This document shows positions 26,224-35,107 of a stretch of 64,000 nucleotides of DNA, piece after piece; positions within the stretch are counted from its first letter, which is position 1, and each line of letters starts with the position of its first letter. The stretch is from Secundilactobacillus kimchicus JCM 15530 (GTDB lineage: Bacteria; Bacillota; Bacilli; Lactobacillales; Lactobacillaceae). Made by a program: the position numbers and the translations under genes. The notes below the pieces were generated by a model that saw only the letters and a program-made list of their open reading frames with translations, made no database searches and had not been told where the DNA came from. Location: assembly GCF_001433995.1 (NCBI RefSeq), contig NZ_AZCX01000006.1, forward strand, positions 50,154-114,153. Direction: 5' to 3'.

Positions 26224-26721
26224 TTATTCGCTGGTTCGATACGGACTGGTGAGGGCTTTTTCAGTGGGTTCATTGTCTAAATCAGTCCGGACAACTAATA
26301 CGTCGGCAGGTGAGTTCTTGGTCACAAAATCAGTGACAGATCCCGTTAGCGCCCGTTCCCAGGCGTTCATCCCGGTTGCTCCCATCATGATGAGGTCCGT
26401 TTGGTGATCATGAGGAAACTCGATGCCGATGACGCTCTTGGGGTTGCCAAACCGAATGTGGGTTTCGATGTTGGTTAACTGGGATGTTTGCTTGACTTGG
26501 TCGCTGAGTTCAGCCAAGTACTGAGTTGCATCATCCACCAACTTGTTGACGAGGTCGCCACTCATTAGGCCGCCATAGTAATTAGACTGATGGGTATCAA
26601 TGACACTCAACAAATCGAGGTGGGCGTTGTTACGCTCGGCCACGGCGACGGCTTTGGCTAGGGCCAATTCAGCAAGCTGTGACGTGTCGAGCGGGACTAA
26701 TACGGATTGGTAGTTCATCAT
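26224..26721 (-). CDS. Universal stress protein (UspA family)
   Basis: 165 residues: SVLVPLDTSQLAELALAKAV start and IMMGATGMNAWERALTGSVT followed by DFVTKNSPADVLVVRTDL, the G-x2-G-x9-G(S/T) ATP loop in variant form. Start ATG 26721 behind AAGGAG. Lies 22 bp after the PEBP gene on the same strand, so probably co-transcribed. Confidence 0.9.
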   Translation of the reverse strand: MMNYQSVLVPLDTSQLAELALAKAVAVAERNNAHLDLLSVIDTHQSNYYGGLMSGDLVNKLVDDATQYLAELSDQVKQTSQLTNIETHIRFGNPKSVIGIEFPHDHQTDLIMMGATGMNAWERALTGSVTDFVTKNSPADVLVVRTDLDNEPTEKALTSPYRTSE

Positions 26722-26743
26722 AGTAAAATCTCCTTGCGTAGGC

Positions 26744-27256
26744 TTATTCGGCGCGGCTCATAACGATGGTGCTGGCTTTTGCCAAAATGTGGTCGTGCAT
26801 GGCATCCATCATTTGGTTCAGCCAAAAGCCATCGAACAGTGGTAGCTTTTCATCAATCGCATAAACGGTCACGGTGTAACGGTGATCGCGATCAGGTGGC
26901 TGTGGTCCAACGTAGTGTTGGTTGGTTTGAGGATCAGCGTTACCGACAAGTGACCCTGCCGTTGAATTTTTACCCAACGTCATGGCGATGTCGCCGCTTT
27001 GACTCGCATTGTCTGGAATTTCCGTTAAACTGCCATCAATGTTAGCAACGACCCAGTGAATCCAGGTGAAACCGCCTACTGGAATAGCATCGTGATCAAG
27101 TACGGTGACAGCGTAAGTCACCGTCTCTTCGGGGGCGTCTTCGATGGTAATTGGAAATGATCGAACCGGCGCACCGTTATGCTTTTCACTTTCAGGGGCG
27201 AACTTCCCGTACACGTCTGGCAAGTGACCGCTTTTAACTGGAACACTAATCTTCAT
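26744..27256 (-). CDS. PEBP/YbhB-YbcL family protein
   Basis: 170 residues from ATG 27256 (GGAGGA upstream). Contains the PEBP ligand-pocket elements VTYAVTVLDHDAI, FTWIHWVVANI and YVGPQPPDRDHRYTVTVYAID. Soluble, no signal peptide. Function of bacterial members is unclear (ligand binding or kinase modulation). Heads a two-gene unit with usp. Confidence 0.9.
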   Translation of the reverse strand: MKISVPVKSGHLPDVYGKFAPESEKHNGAPVRSFPITIEDAPEETVTYAVTVLDHDAIPVGGFTWIHWVVANIDGSLTEIPDNASQSGDIAMTLGKNSTAGSLVGNADPQTNQHYVGPQPPDRDHRYTVTVYAIDEKLPLFDGFWLNQMMDAMHDHILAKASTIVMSRAE

Positions 27257-27389
27257 GATATTTTCCTCCTGATTTGTAGCTACTATATAAGTATACTCCA
27301 TTTTCACGCTGAAACCTAAGTGTGGTCTAATTTGCATTTTGCTCGCCCGGCAGGGTATGCTGGAGAAAAGTGAGAAGGGACGTGGCTAG

Positions 27390-28538
27390 ATGACGCCCGA
27401 AGAACAGGTTCAAGTCTTAAAAGATTTAATTGCGATTCCGAGTGAAAATGGCGGGGAGGCCGCGGTCGCCGACTATCTTGCGGCCCAGTTTACCCGGTAT
27501 TCAGCCGCCCATTTGACCCGTGTTCCATATGCTCCGGGCCGTGATAATCTGGTGGTCACCATTGGGGATCAGACTGAGGGCCCGCAACTTGGCTTTTCAG
27601 GTCACATGGATGTCGTTGCAGCAGGGGATGCAGCGCGATGGCAGACCCCGCCGTTTACGCCAAGTCTCCGTGCGGGTCGTTTGTATGGGCGGGGCGCTAG
27701 CGATATGAAGAGTGGGTTAGCGGCCATGACCGTTGCACTACTGAACCGATTAGCGGCTGGCAGACAACCAACTGGCGGCATTCGGCTACTAGCAACCGTC
27801 GGCGAAGAAACCGGCGAATTTGGCGCGGCCCAACTCACCAAGTTGGGGGCTGCGGACGGCTTAGACGCACTAGTGATTGGCGAGCCAACCGGCTTAACCC
27901 AGGTGGCCTTTGCGGCTAAGGGGGTTATTGATTACACTGTTACGGCGACCGGAAAGGCGGCGCACAGTGCGATCCCGAGTCGTGGTAATAATGCCATTGA
28001 CCAGTTGATGACCTATTACGTGGCCGCCAACGAATTGATGGCCGGCTACCGTCAAGCGGATGCCGTCCTCGGCCAGGTGACACACAGCGTGAACCTCATT
28101 TCAGGCGGCGAACAGATTAACTCAGTGCCCGAATTAGCAAGCTTATCAGCCAACGTGCGGACAACGCCAGTCTACCCGACGCCCGTGGTCATGGCAGATT
28201 TACAGGATTTGGTGAATCGACTGAATCAACGTGCGGGGATGCACTTAACCTTGCAGTTTTCGTACCCCGAAGATGTGATGACGGGCCGTTATGACGCGCC
28301 ATTTATCAAACTCATCCAAAAGGTGGGACGACGTGCATTAGGCCACGTCGTCACGCCAGTGGGTTCTGGAGGGGCAAATGATGGCTCGGAGTTTCGCCAT
28401 GCGGGCCAGTTTCCAATTGCGGTTATCGGTCCGGGCTCCGGCACCGGTCATGAGGTCAACGAGTATGTGACGGTTGACCAGTATTTGGCGGCGGTTCGGT
28501 TTTATGAAGCGGTTATTGAAGAATTTTTTGAGAAATAA
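27390..28538 (+). CDS. M20 metallopeptidase, ArgE/DapE-like
   Basis: 382 residues. Dinuclear metal ligands and catalysts are visible in order: SGHMDV, GASDMKSG, GEETGEFG (general base Glu), GEPT and SGTGHEVNE near the end; the lid dimerization domain is around 175-290 (AAHSAIPSRGNNAID). Fits the family of DapE/ArgE desuccinylase/deacetylase and related dipeptidases; the lack of neighbouring lysine or arginine genes leaves the substrate open. Confidence 0.85.
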   Translation: MTPEEQVQVLKDLIAIPSENGGEAAVADYLAAQFTRYSAAHLTRVPYAPGRDNLVVTIGDQTEGPQLGFSGHMDVVAAGDAARWQTPPFTPSLRAGRLYGRGASDMKSGLAAMTVALLNRLAAGRQPTGGIRLLATVGEETGEFGAAQLTKLGAADGLDALVIGEPTGLTQVAFAAKGVIDYTVTATGKAAHSAIPSRGNNAIDQLMTYYVAANELMAGYRQADAVLGQVTHSVNLISGGEQINSVPELASLSANVRTTPVYPTPVVMADLQDLVNRLNQRAGMHLTLQFSYPEDVMTGRYDAPFIKLIQKVGRRALGHVVTPVGSGGANDGSEFRHAGQFPIAVIGPGSGTGHEVNEYVTVDQYLAAVRFYEAVIEEFFEK

Positions 28539-28540
28539 TC

Positions 28541-28580
28541 TAAAAAACCCCACAGAATTCAAACGAATTCTGTGGGGTTG
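28541..28580 (-). terminator. Strong hairpin, T-run on minus strand
   Basis: AACCCCACAGAATTC with AAAC loop and perfect complement. T6 follows on the minus strand, so it best ends the leftward gene at 28679; on the plus strand it may still stall transcription after the M20 gene. Confidence 0.75.
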
Positions 28581-28678
28581 GGTTAGTAAACAACAAATGG
28601 CTGGGTTATTTACCATTACGATATTAAAAATGGTTTACGGGACCGAGGATTGATGCTCTTTGCGTCAATCCTCGGTGA

Positions 28679-29368
28679 TTACTTGGTAAACGCTAAAACG
28701 TAGTTACCTTGTGGATCCTGTGTAATCGTGTAATTGGTATACCCTTGCTTGAGCCAATCACTACGCGTGGCTGACGCCCAACTGCGGGCATCTTCAACGG
28801 AGCTAAAGGTGTGGGGTGAACTAAAATCAATCCCACCTGACGTTGAACTATCGTTGCTTCCGGTATCTTGGGATGGCTGGGTAGAAGAATCATTAGTACT
28901 GTTACTGGTGCCGGATTGCGCGTTTTGATTGCGGCTACCGGATCTTGAAGTGCTTTGTCCACCGTTCTTTGTGGTTGCGTTTGATTCTCGATTTGACCCC
29001 CGATTTTGAGGGGGAGTTGGCGTTGAGGCGCGCCCCTGAGTAGGAGCCGCACCATTATCGGTAACATCGCCTGTCTCGGTGGTATCTGTATCATCAGATG
29101 AGTCGTCGTTATCGCTTGAATCTTGACTATCGCTTTCATCATTACTACTGTCTGACACAGTCTCAGAAGATTCTGGACTGCTATTTTCGACCGAAGTCGA
29201 TCGGTTTGCAAGCCAAACACCAACGCCGACAACTAAAATGAGGGCCACGATGAAGCCAATGATAATTTGCCGCAAGCGTGGTGACTTGCGGGGGCGCTTC
29301 GGTCCCTTGTTGTCTCCGGTGTTGAAATCATAGCGTTGCATCCGCGATTTAGGTTCCTGATTATTCAC
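28679..29368 (-). CDS. Membrane-anchored protein with Ser/Asp-rich linker
   Basis: 229 residues from GTG 29368 (GGAGG 8 bp upstream). Cytoplasmic basic head (1-36), one transmembrane helix (about 38-56), a long low-complexity Ser/Asp/Thr/Asn region (57-180), and a small C-terminal domain (about 183-229) with DARSWASATRSDWL and YTITQDPQGNYVLAF, which could be SPOR-like or another small wall-binding fold. Outside-facing; function unknown. Confidence 0.7.
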   Translation of the reverse strand: MNNQEPKSRMQRYDFNTGDNKGPKRPRKSPRLRQIIIGFIVALILVVGVGVWLANRSTSVENSSPESSETVSDSSNDESDSQDSSDNDDSSDDTDTTETGDVTDNGAAPTQGRASTPTPPQNRGSNRESNATTKNGGQSTSRSGSRNQNAQSGTSNSTNDSSTQPSQDTGSNDSSTSGGIDFSSPHTFSSVEDARSWASATRSDWLKQGYTNYTITQDPQGNYVLAFTK

Positions 29369-29520
29369 ATAAAAAACCTCCAGTATCAAGAACCGGCGAA
29401 CAAAGTCATAAAACTACCAGATACAGTTTTCCCCAGCTGCTTAACGATTTTAACCTTTTTTAATCAAAAAGTAAAATTTTTCAGGGAACTAGCTAGCTAA
29501 AATCGCTGGTAAATCGGCTT

Positions 29521-29581
29521 TTGACTAAGATTGAGACAGCCGGGTATCATGACTTGCGGCGGCGGTATTTGACCGATACAA
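29521..29581 (+). promoter_or_regulatory. Two possible promoters for the aldo/keto reductase
   Basis: TTGACT (29521) - 18 bp - TATCAT (29545), and TTGCGG (29553) - 17 bp - TACAAT (29576). Confidence 0.5.
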
Positions 29582-29617
29582 TAAACGTGAAGTGACTATC
29601 TGAAGGGAGCGTTTTTT

Positions 29618-30481
29618 GTGCATAATGATATTCCAGAAATTCCGTTGGCTAACGGCCACACCATCCCCCAATTAGGGCTAGGCGTTTTTCAAGTAGATAA
29701 CGCCAGTGACACTAAAAATGCCATCCAGTGGGCCCTGTCGGCCGGGTATCGTCATATTGACACAGCGGCTTACTATGGCAACGAACAGTGGGTGGGAGAC
29801 GCCATCCGTGAAAGTGATGTGCCCAGAGAAGACATCTTTGTGACGTCTAAGTTGTGGAACAACGTCCGGGGTTATGACGAAACGAAGCGGGCTGTTCAAG
29901 AAACCCTCGATCGACTGGGATTAACCAGCCTTGACTTATTCTTAATCCACTGGCCAGCCCCAGGTTACATCGAGAGTTGGCGAGCAATGGAAGATCTCTA
30001 TCACGACGGTCAGCTTAAAAATATTGGGGTCTCTAACTTTGAGCAAAATCACCTTGAAGATTTAATGAGTCAAACGACCGTCAAACCTCAGGTGGATCAG
30101 ATTGAGACGCATCCTTACTTCCAGCAAACCGCGCTGCATGCCTTTTTGGAAGAACAGGGCATTGTTCACGAGGCTTGGAGCCCACTGGGCGGTGGTAAGA
30201 ACAACGCCTTGGCCGATCCCGTGATTAAAAAAATCGCAACGGCTCACGATGTTTCACCGGCTCAGGTCATTCTGCGCTGGCATGTTCAGCGTGAGGAAGT
30301 CGTGATTCCAAAATCCATTCACGAAAACCGGGTTAAAGAAAATCGCGATATTTTTGCATTTGGCCTTGATGAATCTGAAATGCAAGCGATTGCTAGCTTA
30401 GACCAGAATAAGCGGGTGGGGCCAGATCCTCAAGACGTGGCCTGGCTCAAGAAGTCGCAAACGTATGGGAGTCGCCAATAA
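29618..30481 (+). CDS. Aldo/keto reductase
   Basis: 287 residues, GTG start behind GAAGGGAG. Catalytic tetrad D48 (YRHIDTA), Y53, K78 (TSKLW) and H111 (LIHWP). NADPH motif IPKSIHENRVKEN late in the chain. Reduces carbonyls such as methylglyoxal or 2,5-diketo-D-gluconate in related enzymes. A second paralogue lies at 62478. Confidence 0.9.
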   Translation: MHNDIPEIPLANGHTIPQLGLGVFQVDNASDTKNAIQWALSAGYRHIDTAAYYGNEQWVGDAIRESDVPREDIFVTSKLWNNVRGYDETKRAVQETLDRLGLTSLDLFLIHWPAPGYIESWRAMEDLYHDGQLKNIGVSNFEQNHLEDLMSQTTVKPQVDQIETHPYFQQTALHAFLEEQGIVHEAWSPLGGGKNNALADPVIKKIATAHDVSPAQVILRWHVQREEVVIPKSIHENRVKENRDIFAFGLDESEMQAIASLDQNKRVGPDPQDVAWLKKSQTYGSRQ

Positions 30482-30592
30482 AACGGATTGAATAACGTTC
30501 AAAGAAAGCCGTCTGATATTAATCGGGCGGTTTTTGCTTTTGAATATACCACACTATAACGTCATTAATATGTAATATCTATAAAAAACACA

Positions 30593-30621
30593 TTGTATAC
30601 CCATCTTAACTACGATAAAAT
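30593..30621 (+). promoter_or_regulatory. Promoter of the gntP-type gene
   Basis: TTGTAT (30593-30598), 17-bp spacer, TAAAAT (30616-30621). Confidence 0.5.
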
Positions 30622-30663
30622 GACAGCGGATACAACTTGCGTTTTAGCAGGGAGCGTTAAGCG

Positions 30664-31965
30664 ATGGAAACTGTTGTTGTCTCGTGGTGGGCAGCCTTGA
30701 TTGGGTTAGGTCTCGCTATTTTGTTGATTTTGTGGAAGTTGAACCCGGTCTATTCATTATTATTGGGGGCTATTATTGGGGCCTTGATTGGCGGTGCTAA
30801 TTTACTGCAGACCATTAATATTCTGATTGCGGGGTCACAAAGCGTCGTTGGCACTATTTTGCGGGTGTTGGCGGCCGGTATGCTAGCCGGTGTGATGATG
30901 GAGTCTGGTTCGGCCGAAACATTGGCCCGAGCGATTGTGATGAAACTAGGTGATCGATTGGCAATATTCGCGCTAGCCTTAGCGACAATGGTCATCACCG
31001 CAGTTGGCGTTTTCATTCCAGTCGCCGTCCTGATTGTTGCACCAATCGCCTTAGAAGCGGGGCAACGGATGCACATTTCCAAGCTAGCATTGTTAGTGGC
31101 GCTTTCCGGAGGTGGTAAGGCGGGAAATATCATTTCGCCTAATCCCAATACCATTGCTGCGGCGAAGGGTTTCGGTGTTGAATTAAGTCAACTAATGATT
31201 GCCGACTTTATTCCTGCGTTATTTGGCTTGGCAGTAGCGGTGATTTTGGCTACCCTGCTAAAGAATAAAGGGTCAAAAGTTCTCAATGAAGACCTCGCAA
31301 ACTTGGCAACCGAAAAGGCCGAAGTTAGTGACCTGCCAAGCCTAGGACGTTCCCTGGTGACGCCGTTAGTGGCCATTGTGCTGTTGCTTTTAAACCCAAT
31401 TGGGTCGTTGTTGCATATTAAGAGTCTCACGACGTTGAATCTGGATGCCTTGTATGTGTTGCCCATTGCGGCCGTAGTGGGCGCGTTAGCGATGGGGCGT
31501 GGGCGGCAGTTGAAAGCATATGCCAAAGCTGGTATGGACCGGATGACGGATGTTGTGTTAATTTTGATTGGAGCGGGTGCTATCGGTGGTTTAATCACAA
31601 GTTCGAGTTTGCCGCAACAAGTGATTGCACTGATTAAAGGCGCCCACGTATCTGGAACGTTTTTGGCCCCCATTTCAGGGATCCTGATGGCGGCCGCCGC
31701 TGCTTCGACGTCAACCGGTGTTATTTTAGCTACCGGTTCGTTTGGTAAAGCAATCTTAGGATTCGGCGTCGCTCCCTTAGCAGCAGCTGCAATGGTCCAC
31801 ACGGGCGGTATCGTGATTGACCAGCTCCCTCATGGTAATTACTTTCACGTGACGGCTAATGCCATGCACATGACCATTGGCGAACGGTCAAAAGGTATTA
31901 TGTACGAAGCATTGGTGGGACTAACGACAGTGGTCGTGGCGACGGCGATGTGGGGGTTTATGTAG
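30664..31965 (+). CDS. GntP-family permease, probably glycerate
   Basis: 433 residues, about twelve helices; GntP-type signatures GGGKAGNIISPNPNTIAAAKGFG and HTGGIVIDQLPHGNYFHVTANAM. Family members import gluconate or related sugar acids by proton symport. The next gene encodes glycerate kinase in the same direction, so glycerate is the likely substrate. A hairpin repeat element begins at its stop codon. Confidence 0.85.
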   Translation: METVVVSWWAALIGLGLAILLILWKLNPVYSLLLGAIIGALIGGANLLQTINILIAGSQSVVGTILRVLAAGMLAGVMMESGSAETLARAIVMKLGDRLAIFALALATMVITAVGVFIPVAVLIVAPIALEAGQRMHISKLALLVALSGGGKAGNIISPNPNTIAAAKGFGVELSQLMIADFIPALFGLAVAVILATLLKNKGSKVLNEDLANLATEKAEVSDLPSLGRSLVTPLVAIVLLLLNPIGSLLHIKSLTTLNLDALYVLPIAAVVGALAMGRGRQLKAYAKAGMDRMTDVVLILIGAGAIGGLITSSSLPQQVIALIKGAHVSGTFLAPISGILMAAAAASTSTGVILATGSFGKAILGFGVAPLAAAAMVHTGGIVIDQLPHGNYFHVTANAMHMTIGERSKGIMYEALVGLTTVVVATAMWGFM

Positions 31966-32099
31966 AGTGTGGAACAAGACGGGTTGATTGCGGAGTGTAA
32001 GGGACTTTAGCGGAAAATCCTGGGTTTGGATTTTTGGCTAAAGTCCCTTACACAGTAGCAATCAGTCTTGTGCAACACGTTTCGACTAGATAACAGCGA
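31965..32099 (+). repeat. Long-hairpin repeat element, copy A
   Basis: 135-bp element starting GAGTGTGGAACA and ending GACTAGATAACAGCGA. The arms pair in three blocks: GTGTGGAACAAGAC with GTCTTGTGCAACAC, TGATTGC with GCAATCA, and a perfect 16-bp block starting TGTAAGGGAC, capped by AAAATCC / GGATTTT around TGGGTTT. Same frame as copy B (134 bp) but with different, self-complementary arm bases. Lies between gntP and glycerate kinase; could terminate, process or stabilise the transcript, or be a non-autonomous mobile element. Confidence 0.85.
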
Positions 32100-32187
32100 C
32101 GAGAGAATCTTAAGTTTGAATTCTGTGGCCCCCTGGCTGACATCGTGAAAGTCTGCCTTGAAGACCACCTCAAAAGGAGACAGTCTA

Positions 32188-33345
32188 ATGAAAATTCTAA
32201 TTGCCCCGGATTCATTCAAAGGCGGGATGACCGCCAAGGAAGCGGCAACGGCCATTGCAGCCGGCATACAACCCATTTTTCCGACGGCCGATTTGGTCAC
32301 CGTCCCAATGGCGGATGGTGGCGAAGGTACCGTTCAATCGCTGGTTGATGCAACGGCTGGCCAGTTCATAACAGTAACGGTTAGCGGCCCGCTGAGAACC
32401 CCGGTTCAAGCTCAGTATGGCTTACTGGGTGATGGTCAAACGGCGGTGATTGAAATGGCGGCCGCCAGTGGGTTGCAATATGTCGACGAGACCACCCATA
32501 ACCCGCTAGTGACCACGACCTTTGGCACGGGAGAACTTATTTTGGCCGCGTTGGATCAGGGAGTTAAGCGGATTATTCTAGGCATCGGCGGTAGTGCGAC
32601 CAACGATGGTGGTGCCGGGATGGCGCAGGCACTTGGGGTGTCGTTACTGACCAAAAGCGGGCAATCAATTTCAGTTGGTGGCGGCGGGTTAGCGGATTTG
32701 GATCGAATAGACACTAGCACGGTTGATGCTCGGCTGAAGACGGTTGAGCTCTTAATTGCCTCGGATGTGACTAACCCGCTTGTGGGGCCGGATGGCGCTT
32801 CGGCGGTGTTTGGACCGCAAAAGGGGGCAACACCGGAAATGGTCAAGATCCTGGACCGAAATCTTCGCCACTATGCGGCGGTCATCCACCGCGACCTCGG
32901 CCAATCATTGGCGGACCGGTCAGGTGCCGGGGCGGCTGGTGGTCTGGGTGCCGGATTGTTGGCTTTTACCAACGCGACGATGGAAAAAGGGGTGGAAATC
33001 GTTCTTGAGTATACGGGACTCCGTGAAAAGGCCAAGGGTGTTGACCTCGTATTCACCGGTGAAGGGGGAATCGACTTTCAGACCCAGTTTGGCAAAACGC
33101 CCTTCGGTGTGGCACAAGCGACTAAGGAGGTGGCCCCCAATGCGCCGGTTGTTGTGCTAGCGGGAAACGTTGGCGACGGGGTGGCCGCCCTTTATCGGCC
33201 GGATGCCATCGATGCCATTTTTAGTATCGTGCCCGGTGTGAGCGATCTTAAGACCGCAATTGAAAACGGGCCTGAGAATCTGCGCCAGACGGCGGAAAAC
33301 GTTGCCCGATTATATCAATCTATCGAATTAAAAAGTCGCCGTTAA
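32188..33345 (+). CDS. glxK: Glycerate kinase
   Basis: 385 residues from ATG 32188 (AAAAGGAGA upstream). GarK/GlxK-type glycerate kinase: MKILIAPDSFKGGMTAKEAA, the GGEGTVQSLVDA stretch, GIGGSATNDGGAGMAQALG and TGEGGIDFQTQFGKTP. Phosphorylates D-glycerate to 2- or 3-phosphoglycerate, feeding lower glycolysis. Together with the GntP carrier it forms a glycerate-use module. Confidence 0.9.
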   Translation: MKILIAPDSFKGGMTAKEAATAIAAGIQPIFPTADLVTVPMADGGEGTVQSLVDATAGQFITVTVSGPLRTPVQAQYGLLGDGQTAVIEMAAASGLQYVDETTHNPLVTTTFGTGELILAALDQGVKRIILGIGGSATNDGGAGMAQALGVSLLTKSGQSISVGGGGLADLDRIDTSTVDARLKTVELLIASDVTNPLVGPDGASAVFGPQKGATPEMVKILDRNLRHYAAVIHRDLGQSLADRSGAGAAGGLGAGLLAFTNATMEKGVEIVLEYTGLREKAKGVDLVFTGEGGIDFQTQFGKTPFGVAQATKEVAPNAPVVVLAGNVGDGVAALYRPDAIDAIFSIVPGVSDLKTAIENGPENLRQTAENVARLYQSIELKSRR

Positions 33346-33363
33346 CCTGAGAGGTTAAGGCGA
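33328..33363 (-). terminator. Terminator of the leftward ABC operon
   Basis: AGTCGCCGTTAACC pairs with GGTTAAGGCGACT around TGAGA; T5 on the minus strand. It overlaps the end of the glycerate kinase gene. Confidence 0.7.
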
Positions 33364-33396
33364 CTAGTGGTCAGCGTCTAGCGCCGGCCTTTTCTA

Positions 33397-34065
33397 TTAA
33401 GTTAACGACAACCGTTTTTCTAACCCGGTCTGGGCCACCGTCATGAGCCAACAGAAGAACCAGTAAATAACGGCCATGGTGATGTAAATTGTCATGTAAT
33501 CCAGATTGGCACCAGCAATGATTTTAGCCTGCATGAACATCTCAGAGACCGTGATCATAGCGGCTAGTGACGTGCTTTTGAATAGGTCCAATAAGATGTT
33601 GCCGAGTGGTGGAATTGAGATACGAAAGGCCTGCGGGAAAATGACCTTGCTGACCACTTTTCGATAGGGTAATCCAACCGAGTAGGCGGCCTCCCATTGG
33701 CCACTATCAACTGCGGCGAATGCGGATCGGAAAATCTCAGAAATAAAGGCGCTGCAAATCACCGTAAACGACATGACAGCTGCTGGCAGAGCATCAGCCC
33801 CGAAGCCGAAGTAGATGATGAACAGGACGACTAACATTGGGACCCCGCGCATGAAGGAAATGTAAACCCGTGCCGGATAATGAAGCCACGCCCGCTTGCT
33901 CAGTTGTGCGAGCGTTAGGAAAAAGCCGATAATAGTCGCTGCAATGAAACTGATGACAGTCAGCAACAACGACATCGGAAAGCCCGTCAAAATTTGGGGA
34001 ATCGAGCGAACGGCTAACGGTGCATCGAAGAATCCTGGGATGGACAAAAAATGCAGAAAGCTCAC
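33397..34065 (-). CDS. Amino-acid ABC transporter permease
   Basis: 222 residues, GTG start; about five hydrophobic helices and EAA loop (EAAYSVGLPYRKVVSKVIFP). HisM-type permease, 11 bp after the binding-protein gene in the same operon. No ATPase follows; the operon ends with a terminator, so the energising subunit must be shared from elsewhere. Confidence 0.9.
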   Translation of the reverse strand: MSFLHFLSIPGFFDAPLAVRSIPQILTGFPMSLLLTVISFIAATIIGFFLTLAQLSKRAWLHYPARVYISFMRGVPMLVVLFIIYFGFGADALPAAVMSFTVICSAFISEIFRSAFAAVDSGQWEAAYSVGLPYRKVVSKVIFPQAFRISIPPLGNILLDLFKSTSLAAMITVSEMFMQAKIIAGANLDYMTIYITMAVIYWFFCWLMTVAQTGLEKRLSLT

Positions 34066-34076
34066 GTCATCACCCG

Positions 34077-34931
34077 CTAATTTTTGACGTCAAAAGTTCT
34101 TGAGATATGAACGCTCGGCTTTTTTGTGACGTCCGCCTGATAGAACTTTTCGGAAATTTTCTTTAGCGTGCCGTCCTTTTTCAGTTCAGCGAGAGCGTTG
34201 TTCACTTGTTTTTGGAGTTTTGTGTTGCCCTTTTTCATGACGATGCCGACGCCTTTGCCGTCTTCGTTGGTGTTAAAGTACATGTTGCTCAGTATCTTCA
34301 ACCCATTGTTTGGAACGGCAGCTAACGCCAATTTTTGTAAGTAGTAGTCGTTCATAATCAGGTCGGTCTTGCCGGTTTTAACGTCCTTCAGGTACACATC
34401 GTTAGATACGTTATCATAGTTAACCAACTTAGCACCGAGTTGTTTTGCAAGCCGTTGATAACCGGTTCCGGCTTCGCCAGCAGCCTTCTTTCCCTTGATA
34501 TCGGCCCACGAATGGATGCCGGAATCATCCGACTTACGGACAACCATGCTGTTGAACGAATGCTTGTACGGTGTCGACAGACTAAATTGTTTTTCCCGTT
34601 GGGGTGACACACTAAAATCATTAGCGGCCATGTCAGCCTTACCCGTTTTGACGGCGGTTAATTGCCCGTCAACATTGAGTTCCTTAAACGTGACTTTGCG
34701 GTCCAACTTTTTGGCGACCGCCTTGACAATTTCCACGTCGAATCCGGTTAACTTCTGATTTTTATCGTCGTGGTAGCTTGTCGGGTAAAGTGTCCCCGAC
34801 GTGGCCACAACAAGTGGCTGCTTGGCCCCCTTAGAATCTGACGCGCTCTTGTTCCCGCAACCAACGAGAACGAGCGTGACAACAGCTAATAACCCAAATA
34901 CCTTGAACCAACCTAAACTGCGCTTGCGCAT
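34077..34931 (-). CDS. Amino-acid ABC transporter substrate-binding lipoprotein
   Basis: 284 residues from ATG 34931 (AAGGAGG upstream); lipobox LVGC (C25). Family-3 domain: TSGTLYPTSYHDDKNQKLTG, FDVEIVKAVAKKLD, KADMAANDFSVSPQREKQFS. Resembles cystine/polar amino-acid binders (TcyA-like). First gene of a two-gene operon with a single permease. Confidence 0.85.
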   Translation of the reverse strand: MRKRSLGWFKVFGLLAVVTLVLVGCGNKSASDSKGAKQPLVVATSGTLYPTSYHDDKNQKLTGFDVEIVKAVAKKLDRKVTFKELNVDGQLTAVKTGKADMAANDFSVSPQREKQFSLSTPYKHSFNSMVVRKSDDSGIHSWADIKGKKAAGEAGTGYQRLAKQLGAKLVNYDNVSNDVYLKDVKTGKTDLIMNDYYLQKLALAAVPNNGLKILSNMYFNTNEDGKGVGIVMKKGNTKLQKQVNNALAELKKDGTLKKISEKFYQADVTKKPSVHISRTFDVKN

Positions 34932-35030
34932 AAGTAAATCCTCCTTACATAGAATAGCTTCATTGTAACTTTGTGAAAGCGCTTTATCAAGACTTGACAA
35001 AGTTTGCTCAATTCATTTTGTAACCAGCAT

Positions 35031-35070
35031 AAAAAACGGTCACCCAAGCGTTAAACAAGGATGACCGTTT
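35031..35070 (-). terminator. Terminator of the amidase gene
   Basis: AAACGGTCA / TGACCGTTT stem with mismatched top; T6 on the minus strand. Confidence 0.7.
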
Positions 35071-35107
35071 GTGATAAATAGGTGGACTTTAACTGAGAGA
35101 TTGTGAA

